Below are positions 57,752 through 64,000 of a DNA stretch of 64,000 nucleotides, piece by piece. The stretch spans positions 1 to 64,000 of the forward strand of contig JAXQJY010000020.1 of assembly GCA_037042185.1 (NCBI GenBank), written 5' to 3'. This DNA is from Sordariomycetes sp. S80-01Y. Taxonomy: Eukaryota > Ascomycota > Sordariomycetes. A program made the translations under genes and the position numbers. Every line of letters begins with the position of its first letter. The stretch's first letter is position 1. Below the pieces are notes generated by a model. That model did not search any database. It saw only the letters and a list, made by a program, of their open reading frames with translations, and had not been told where the DNA came from.

Positions 57752-59152
57752 ATGTCCTCGGAATCATCCTCGGCCTCCGTGCTCGGCCTCAGCACTCTCC
57801 TTGATAACCCTCTTTTCGCTGGAGGCATCGGCCTCGGTGCCCTCGGCGCAGCCGCCGCCTTCGCCCGCAAAGGAGCCATCCGCATCGCCGACGTCGCCCG
57901 TCACCGCCTGCTCGTCAACGTCGAAATCTCCAAGCAAGATCCCGCCTACCCCTGGATCCTAGCATGGCTATCTCAGCCACGTCCCACGCCGGGATGGATA
58001 GCCTCGAGGATCACGAGAATCCATAACCTGAGTGTCGCCACCACGAGGAGTCAAGGCGCGTTTGGGACTGGCGGTGCCGGAGGGGCGCATTTCTTCTTGC
58101 AGCCGGGATACGGTCGACATGTGGTAAAGCACGGGAGTGCGTATATTGCCGTCAACCGGGAGAAGCACAACACGGCCAATATGAACACCGGCGAACCGCA
58201 TGAGATTGTGCAGTTGACGACATTGTGGGCGCACCGACATGTATTCGAGCAGGTTTTCTCGGAAGCGCATCGTCTGGCGGCGCAGGCGAACCAGGGCAAG
58301 ACAACCATCTACTCCGCCAGAGGCATGGATTGGATGCCGCTTGGAGAACCCAAGACGAAGCGCCCACTCGAGTCTGTGCTGTTGGACGAGGGTGTCAAGG
58401 AGGATTTGCTGCGTGATGTACGGGACTTCTTGGGGAGTCAGGAATGGTATGTCGGACGGGGTATTCCCTATAGACGGGGCTACCTCTTGTTTGGGCCTCC
58501 CGGCAGCGGAAAGAGCTCTTTTATCCACGCTTTGGCGGGTGAGCTTGACTTCAACGTTGCCATGATCAACCTCAGCGAGATGGGCATGACGGACGACAAA
58601 CTCGCCTATCTCCTCACCAAACTACCGAAAAGGAGTCTCCTTGTGCTCGAAGATGCGGATGCTGCCTTCGTGAACCGCAAACAACGCCAGTCTGACGGCT
58701 ACAGCGGAGCCACAGTAACTTACTCTGGCTTGTTGAACGCCCTGGATGGCATTGCAGCTGGCGAGGAGAGGATAGCCTTCTTGACGACAAATCACATCGA
58801 CCGATTAGATCCGGCGCTGATAAGGCCTGGGCGCGTCGACATGATGATGCGTATTGGTGAGGCGACGAGACACCAAGCAGCGCAGATGTGGGATCGCTTC
58901 TATGGAGATGTCGACAAGGATCACTCGGCAAGGGAGCGGTTCCTAACCCGTCTGGATGAACTCGGTCTATTCGGTGTTGGAAAGGATGGCAAGCCGTCGA
59001 ACTTACACACGAGCACCGCTGCCATCCAGGGGCTGTTTTTGTTCAACAAAGGGGATGTGCAAGGGGCAATAGATACGGCTGAGGCGTTGATCCCCCGGAA
59101 GTTTGAGGCAACAGACGCCGTGCCCGAAGGGGCCATCAAAACCAAGGCTTGA
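57752..59152 (+). CDS. BCS1: Mitochondrial AAA ATPase chaperone Bcs1
   Basis: This is an intronless gene of 466 aa. Bcs1 sits in the mitochondrial inner membrane and translocates the Rieske iron-sulphur protein during complex III assembly. The N-terminus holds a Gly/Ala-rich membrane helix (FAGGIGLGALGAAAAFARKG), followed by a basic internal targeting region and the BCS1_N domain (VEISKQDPAYPWILAWLSQ). The AAA domain has Walker A GPPGSGKSS at about 248-256 and Walker B LLVLEDADAAF at about 296-306. The second region of homology includes FLTTNHIDRLDPALIRPGRV. The block WYVGRGIPYRRGYLLFG before Walker A is diagnostic of BCS1. The open frame extends six codons upstream without an ATG, so 57752 is taken as the start. 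The C-terminus is basic (EGAIKTKA). Confidence 0.94.
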   Translation: MSSESSSASVLGLSTLLDNPLFAGGIGLGALGAAAAFARKGAIRIADVARHRLLVNVEISKQDPAYPWILAWLSQPRPTPGWIASRITRIHNLSVATTRSQGAFGTGGAGGAHFFLQPGYGRHVVKHGSAYIAVNREKHNTANMNTGEPHEIVQLTTLWAHRHVFEQVFSEAHRLAAQANQGKTTIYSARGMDWMPLGEPKTKRPLESVLLDEGVKEDLLRDVRDFLGSQEWYVGRGIPYRRGYLLFGPPGSGKSSFIHALAGELDFNVAMINLSEMGMTDDKLAYLLTKLPKRSLLVLEDADAAFVNRKQRQSDGYSGATVTYSGLLNALDGIAAGEERIAFLTTNHIDRLDPALIRPGRVDMMMRIGEATRHQAAQMWDRFYGDVDKDHSARERFLTRLDELGLFGVGKDGKPSNLHTSTAAIQGLFLFNKGDVQGAIDTAEALIPRKFEATDAVPEGAIKTKA

Positions 59153-59557
59153 GATGCGTCATGTACAACATGTTGTACCAACTACTGTAAGAATAGTAAT
59201 GATACCCGGAAGCCAGCACTCGCTAGGCTCGACCATGCATAATTGAAGCCCTCGCGGCAAATACTCATCTGATCGAAATGATCGAAAAGACTTGCATTCA
59301 ACAACCCAGTGTGCAGCTAGCAAGCTTCCTTTTTCGAGGCGCTGGGCGGTGCATTCACGGGCTTGAGCCTTGCGGTGCGAGACTAGGCTGCGGCTGACGT
59401 CCGGCGTGACTCCTACCTATCATAACGTGCAGTGCTACTTAACGAAGGCAGCCTAACGAGCTGCACGCTCAACCTCACTACACCTCCTCAACCTCGCTGT
59501 GCGTTTTCCTTTCTGCCATACCAATCCATCTGAACTGTTGTTCAAGCAATTCCCGAA
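59153..59557. other. Intergenic region
   Basis: This holds the 3' flank of BCS1 and the promoter of the PARG-like gene. No gene is supported. Confidence 0.6.
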
Positions 59558-60559
59558 ATGGAGTCGTCGAATTCAAGCCCGCGCGGCCAGCGCACCCTCG
59601 ACGGCTGGCTCGCGGTTTCATCACGCTCAAAACAACCATCAAGCACTTCGAATCCCAGCGCGCACGACACTTCACCCAGGACTACTGCACAAGGCCGCTT
59701 CAAAGCACCCCGCGACAATCAAGGTCAACGCGCAGCTCTCGCAGCAACAGCCAAGGAAACTCGTCAAAAGCTGCCCGAGATTCTCCACGAGCTCCCGCAT
59801 ATCGCGGCGTCAAAGTCTCAGGCACTCTTCCTCTCCACGCTCCCGCCCTTGTCCGCATCGGATTGTCCGCAGCTCCCCAGGACGGCGATTCAGATTGTCA
59901 ATGAAGACACCTTGAATGCAGCTATCGCCCTAGCGGCCGCAAAGCCAAATTCGGGGAGGGTAGCAGTTCTGAACATGGCGAGTCACTCCCACCCCGGCGG
60001 TGGATGGTTGAAAGGTGCCATGGCGCAGGAGGAAGCGTTGTGTTACAGGAGCAGTCTGGCGTTGAGCCTGCACAAGCGGTATTATCCCTGGAAACAGAAA
60101 ATGAGCATTTATACACCCGACTGCGTGGTCATACGCGGAGATGTACCGTCTGGCCACAAACTGTTGACCCCAGGGACTAGTGAGAGAGATCTGCCCGTCG
60201 TAAGTGTCTTAAGCATCGCAGCGTTGCGATGCCCGGATCTTGCCACAATCACCCTGCCCGATGGTGGACAGAGAAAGGGTTTCAAGGATCCGAGGGATAG
60301 GAGCTTGACAAAGGATAAGATGAGACTGTGCCTTCGTATGGCCGCCTCCGGGGGGCATAGACTGCTGGTGTTGGGAGCATTGGGGTGTGGCGCCTTCAGG
60401 AATCCCAAGAGGGAGGTCGCGGATTGCTGGTCGGAGGTGTTGCGAGAGAGCGAGTTCAGCGGAGGCTGGTGGGACGGTGTTGTCTTTGCGGTGTATGACG
60501 TTAAGAAAGAGGGGAACTTTGAGGTTTTCGAGGAGAAGCTGGGGGGTGTTGAGGTGTAG
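59558..60559 (+). CDS. Microbial-type poly(ADP-ribose) glycohydrolase
   Basis: This is an intronless gene of 333 aa. The family hydrolyses poly(ADP-ribose) chains made by PARP in DNA-damage and chromatin signalling. The diagnostic macrodomain signature GGG-x7-QEE is present: PGGGWLKGAMAQEEALCYRS, with GGG at 147-149 and the catalytic Glu pair at 158-159. Preceding it is AVLNMASHSHPGGG, and later blocks are GHRLLVLGALGCGAFRNPKR and FSGGWWDGVVFAVYD, all matching the DUF2263/TIGR02452-type bacterial and fungal PARG. The N-terminal 100 residues are Ser/Thr/Pro-rich and disordered. Residues 11-18, QRTLDGWL, resemble a PCNA-interacting (PIP) box, which would be an unusual addition. Length and frame are clean. 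Confidence 0.9.
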   Translation: MESSNSSPRGQRTLDGWLAVSSRSKQPSSTSNPSAHDTSPRTTAQGRFKAPRDNQGQRAALAATAKETRQKLPEILHELPHIAASKSQALFLSTLPPLSASDCPQLPRTAIQIVNEDTLNAAIALAAAKPNSGRVAVLNMASHSHPGGGWLKGAMAQEEALCYRSSLALSLHKRYYPWKQKMSIYTPDCVVIRGDVPSGHKLLTPGTSERDLPVVSVLSIAALRCPDLATITLPDGGQRKGFKDPRDRSLTKDKMRLCLRMAASGGHRLLVLGALGCGAFRNPKREVADCWSEVLRESEFSGGWWDGVVFAVYDVKKEGNFEVFEEKLGGVEV

Positions 60560-61790
60560 AAAGGGTGTCACTCCAACCCAGTCCAAGGCCCTTTGGTCTA
60601 GATCTCGCAGGTGCAACGCTTGTTGAATATTTCCTATACAACACTACCCGACGCTCTCGGAGTTCCTGCGAGGACTTGTCGATGAGCTTATGTCTCGTGC
60701 TTGCATCTCGACATGGCACTGGTGAAAGGGGCCTCCGGATGTGTCACATTGCCTACCCGGCACCTTTCGCTCTAGCTACCTCAAGCCAGCTTTGTAGGTC
60801 TAGGCTTCGTTAAGGATGAATTGAATATCATCTTTGAGAAAGGTTGAGTTCCGATATATCCTGGTCTGATCTGCCAACGGTGCCTTGGAGTTAAGATAAT
60901 GCTCGTAAATAACTTTTACACATGACGTGGGAACAATTTGTTTCAATCAGTGTGCAGAATCGTTGAATAATTGGCGACGAGATGCGGCAGAATTTACTCT
61001 TCTTTCAAAAGCCTGCAGATGCGGGAAGATTGTGAACCATGTGCCGACAGCGGCAGAGAAGTGATCAATAACTGAAATTAAAGGCTTCCGGACCGCTCAC
61101 ATCGACATTCAAGTCTGGTCCAGCAGATTTTCGGGATCTCACCGTCGCCGCATCGGGAAGCCCACAATTTGCCATGGCGGTGTCTAAGGTGAGTGCTGGA
61201 TCCAGATCCCAGATCCCGGATCTGGATGGCGGCGGGGCCTGATTCGCCGCTTTCCGGTGGTCGCAACAAGCTAAATGCGCGAACGACAGAAGCGCCGCAA
61301 ATGTCGTGATTTTGTTCCAGATTGGTGCCACTGCCACTGCCATCAGTCGCAGCCTCGCCCGAGTCAGACGTCGCCGCACAAGCTGCTGAGTCTGATGGAG
61401 CCTCTGTGGCGAGGAGGGGGATAAATTTGAAGAGTCTTCAGGGAGATAGCGGAGATAGGCCCCCTTCTCAGGTGTCGAGCCAGCCGAGCCAAGCAGAACC
61501 CCCACAGTTTGCGCCTGCGCATCCCGCTGGTTCGCGATGCGCCTCTGCGAATGGATGACGGACGGCTGGCCCCAGGAAGAACAGCTCCGTTTCTGTTAGA
61601 CCCTGGACTACCGACACTTTGGACTAGCAATATCAGCCTCTCACAGAAGACTGGCGGCCCATCGTGATGACGTGACGAACCAGCGACGGGCCGACAGGCA
61701 GCCCAGCAGAAATCCTTTTCTTTCCTCACTTTGTGCCTCCCCCCCTCTCTCCTCTTCCCATCCCCCTCTGGGAAACATCGTCAATTGAAG
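60560..61790. other. Intergenic region: permease promoter
   Basis: This is a 1.2-kb upstream region of the amino-acid permease. Two AGATAG sites (61444-61449 and 61453-61458), nine bases apart, are the clearest candidate regulatory elements. The 146-codon minus-strand frame at 61065-61505 has no domain and is rejected. Confidence 0.6.
61444..61458 (+). promoter_or_regulatory. Paired GATA sites upstream of the permease
   Basis: Two copies of AGATAG occur in tandem, starting nine bases apart and about 335-345 bases before the permease start codon. HGATAR sites are bound by AreA/NIT2-type nitrogen regulators in filamentous fungi, and paired sites bind better than single ones. The role here is inferred from sequence and position. 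Confidence 0.5.
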
Positions 61791-63443
61791 ATGCACGTCC
61801 CCAAAGATGACGCCGCGGCGCCCCATCCCGCTGACGGCCTCCACGACTTCGAAGCCGCGCGCCCGTCCGTCGACAATGCCGACCACAGCGCGTCGCTGCA
61901 CGATCCCGACAGCGGCGTCAAGCGTGGTCTCAAGAACCGGCATTTGTCCATGATGGCCCTCGCTGGAATTATCGGGCCCGGGCTGCTCGTCGGAGCGGGT
62001 GGCGCGCTGAGCAACGGCGGCCCGGCGTCGCTGCTCATCGGCTTCGGAGTGATTGGGATAATTGCCTTCTTTATCATGCAATCGCTGGGCGAAATAACCA
62101 CCATCTTCCCGGGCGGCGGCAGTTTCGTGTCTCTGGCCGAGCGCATGGTGGATAAGTCCTTCTCGGTCGCCGTGGGCTGGAATTACTTCATCATCTGGGC
62201 GACGGTTCTCGCCAACGAATACAACGTCGTCTGCAGCATCATGACGTACTGGGTCCCCGAGGTGCCATTATGGGGCTGGTTCTTGATTCTCTGGACTTTC
62301 TTCATGGGCTTCCAGCTCCTCGGCATCGCCGCCTTCGGAGAGGCAGAGTTCTGGCTGGCCCTGTTCAAGCTGATGGGCCTGACGGCCTACTTCATCTTCT
62401 CCATCGTCTACGCCTCCGGTGGCCTGATCGGCCAGGACGAGCCCCTGGGCTTCCGCTACTGGAGCAATCCCGGCGCCTTCAATGGCAACGGCTTCCGCGG
62501 CGTGGCGACAGTCTTTGTTTTCTGCTCGACCTTTTACGCCGGCGTCGAATCCATCGCCGTCGCCGCGACTGAGACACGGAATCCGGGCACAGCCGTTCCC
62601 CAGGCCATCCGACAGGTCTTCTGGCGCATCATCTTTGTGTACATGGGCTCGGCCTTCTTCTTCGGCATCACCTGTCCTGCGAACGCCACGGAGCTCGTCG
62701 GTGCGGAGGCTAAAGCTCTGCAGAGCCCTATGACGGTTGCGATCCAGAATGCCGGCTTTGACGGGGGCGTGCACCTGATCAATGCCTTTATTCTGGTTAC
62801 CTGTCTTTCGGCCATCAACTCCTCCATTTTTATTGGATCGAGGACGGTCTTGTACATGGCGCAGCACGGAAAGGCGCCCAGGATCTTGGGCTGGGTGAAC
62901 AGTCGCGGTGTCCCGGTCTGGGCCATTCTGATCACGAATGCTGTCGGGTCGATCGCGATGATGAACGTTTCCACTGGCGCCGCCAAAGCATACGGCTACA
63001 TCGTCACACTGTCCGGTGTCAGCACGTTCCTCGTCTGGGGCAGCATCAGCTTCATTCACATCCGCTTCCGCCGCGCCTGGTCCTTCCAGGGACGCAGCGT
63101 CGCCGACCTGCCCTTCAAGAGCATGCTGTGGCCCTTCAACGCCTACTTCGGACTCGGAGCGAACATCTTCCTCGCCTTGGTCCAGGGCTGGACGAACCTC
63201 TCGCCCTTTTCAGCGGCCAACTTTGTCGTAGCGTACATCCTGTTTCCGGTCTTCGGAATCATCTACGTCGTTTGCAAGATCTACTGGCGAGGCAGGGACA
63301 ATTTTAAGAGAGCCGCCGAGATTGACCTGGATAGTGGACGGAGGACGGATCTGGATAAGGCGGGCATTTCGACGTTGGATGGGGAAGACGAGCAGGGTAT
63401 GGTCAAGAAGCCTTTCTGGACGAGGGTCTGGGATTGGTTCTAG
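61791..63443 (+). CDS. Amino-acid permease (YAT family)
   Basis: This is an intronless gene of 550 aa with about twelve membrane helices, a member of the fungal amino-acid/polyamine/organocation transporter family. The N-terminus is acidic and cytosolic (DLEAARPSVDNADHS-like), followed by the family start LKNRHLSMMALAGIIGPGLL, which is helix 1 with its substrate-binding Gly-rich break. Other landmarks are SLGEITTIFPGGGSF, a Glu-rich loop (AATETRNPG) before helix 7, and NSSIFIGSRTVLYMAQHGKA. The C-terminus is charged and contains Lys residues suitable for ubiquitin-dependent turnover, ending RVWDWF. The exact substrate is not clear; it is most like broad-specificity or basic amino-acid permeases of filamentous fungi. 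The paired GATA sites upstream suggest nitrogen control. The chosen start is the first in-frame ATG. Confidence 0.92.
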   Translation: MHVPKDDAAAPHPADGLHDFEAARPSVDNADHSASLHDPDSGVKRGLKNRHLSMMALAGIIGPGLLVGAGGALSNGGPASLLIGFGVIGIIAFFIMQSLGEITTIFPGGGSFVSLAERMVDKSFSVAVGWNYFIIWATVLANEYNVVCSIMTYWVPEVPLWGWFLILWTFFMGFQLLGIAAFGEAEFWLALFKLMGLTAYFIFSIVYASGGLIGQDEPLGFRYWSNPGAFNGNGFRGVATVFVFCSTFYAGVESIAVAATETRNPGTAVPQAIRQVFWRIIFVYMGSAFFFGITCPANATELVGAEAKALQSPMTVAIQNAGFDGGVHLINAFILVTCLSAINSSIFIGSRTVLYMAQHGKAPRILGWVNSRGVPVWAILITNAVGSIAMMNVSTGAAKAYGYIVTLSGVSTFLVWGSISFIHIRFRRAWSFQGRSVADLPFKSMLWPFNAYFGLGANIFLALVQGWTNLSPFSAANFVVAYILFPVFGIIYVVCKIYWRGRDNFKRAAEIDLDSGRRTDLDKAGISTLDGEDEQGMVKKPFWTRVWDWF

Positions 63444-64000
63444 ATTCTAGGGCGTGGAGGAGGGGTTTACACCTTAATGTATATGATGCATGATAGGCTC
63501 TCGCGGAGAGATGAACAAACGAACACGAACGAGGACATTACGTCCTTGAAGCAACTGGCGGACATTCCGAACTGAATCGTGAGGGGGAATCATCGCACAG
63601 ACCCTCAATGTCCACCAGTCTGGAGCCGCTATGGCATCCTGTTGCCCATGAGGCCTTGGGTGCGAGGGACACGGAGCTACTACGGAGTTCCTCCGGAGTA
63701 AGACATCCCCTTCAATGGCGAAGGATCATTGAACCCTAGAAAAGTCCAAAAAATCTTGGCAATACCACCCGCCGATACGGCGTGAAGGATGAGAAATCGG
63801 ATTACGTGCGCTTGACCTTAGTGTTGGCGCGCTGAGAAGCAACGCCCACGTGGTTTTCCCAGCCATCTGGAACACTTGGAATGCACATGAGCGGCCCATT
63901 CATTACGGTTCTGACCTGTAACTTTGTAGAACAAAGGATTTGGCGCCTCGTGAACTCCCGGTTAGAGAACCATGAACTTGCTTTGTCTTGCCTTGTCCGA
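63444..64000. other. Downstream flank of the permease to window end
   Basis: This holds the 3' flank of the permease gene and sequence that continues beyond the window. No gene is supported. Any gene starting here would be truncated at position 64000. Confidence 0.55.

Noticed and set aside
61065-61505. A 146-codon minus-strand frame upstream of the permease.
   Set aside because: No recognisable domain and low-complexity Arg/Pro content; the interval fits a promoter better.

Overview
The window comes from a filamentous ascomycete (Pezizomycotina, most likely Sordariomycetes). Genes are monocistronic, lie on both strands, and are split by short GT-AG introns, mostly 44-60 nt with GTAnGT-like donors and CTAAC/CTGAC-like branch sites. 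The gene set is typically fungal: SLA1, a Cch1-type calcium channel, a class II aldolase, a fungal amino-acid permease and a MIX23/Cid2-family protein. I see no rRNA, tRNA, CRISPR array, recognisable transposon, viral relic or biosynthetic cluster.

Layout. 0.8-14 kb holds a TLC-domain membrane protein (+), then four genes on the minus strand: SLA1 (endocytic adaptor), AMP deaminase, a YEA4-type UDP-GlcNAc transporter, and the PP2A B/PR55 regulatory subunit. 15.5-24.6 kb holds an orphan protein and a GPI-type cell-surface protein (+), then MSH5, an EMC5-like ER membrane complex subunit found only after splicing, and an HMG-box protein (all -). 25.9-35.3 kb holds a divergent pair: a PHD-finger chromatin protein (-) and the 2,096-aa calcium channel CCH1 (+). 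36-43.4 kb is sparser and more lineage-specific, with small or unrecognised proteins, a secreted protein, a BTB-domain protein and a 1.8-kb gap with no supported gene. 43.7-51.7 kb holds four minus-strand housekeeping genes: a CSN8/PSMD8/eIF3K-family protein, sphingoid-base kinase, the NatA auxiliary subunit NAA15 and MIX23. 52.7-63.4 kb holds KES1/OSH4, FBA1, BCS1, a microbial-type poly(ADP-ribose) glycohydrolase and an amino-acid permease.

The genes do not form one pathway. Some functional links exist: SLA1, sphingoid-base kinase and KES1 all act on membrane lipid or endocytic traffic; BCS1 and MIX23 are mitochondrial; MSH5 and PARG belong to genome maintenance. Most multi-exon models were built by hand from splice signals, reading phase and family conservation, and exon coordinates are given for each.

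I did not find a convincing undescribed multi-gene system. The observations most worth following are a Glu-to-Lys change in the Walker B motif of MSH5, a PCNA-binding-like motif at the start of PARG, an N/E/E/E pore ring in Cch1, two frame-preserving stop-free introns in the PHD-finger gene, and the patch of unrecognised genes at 36-43 kb.
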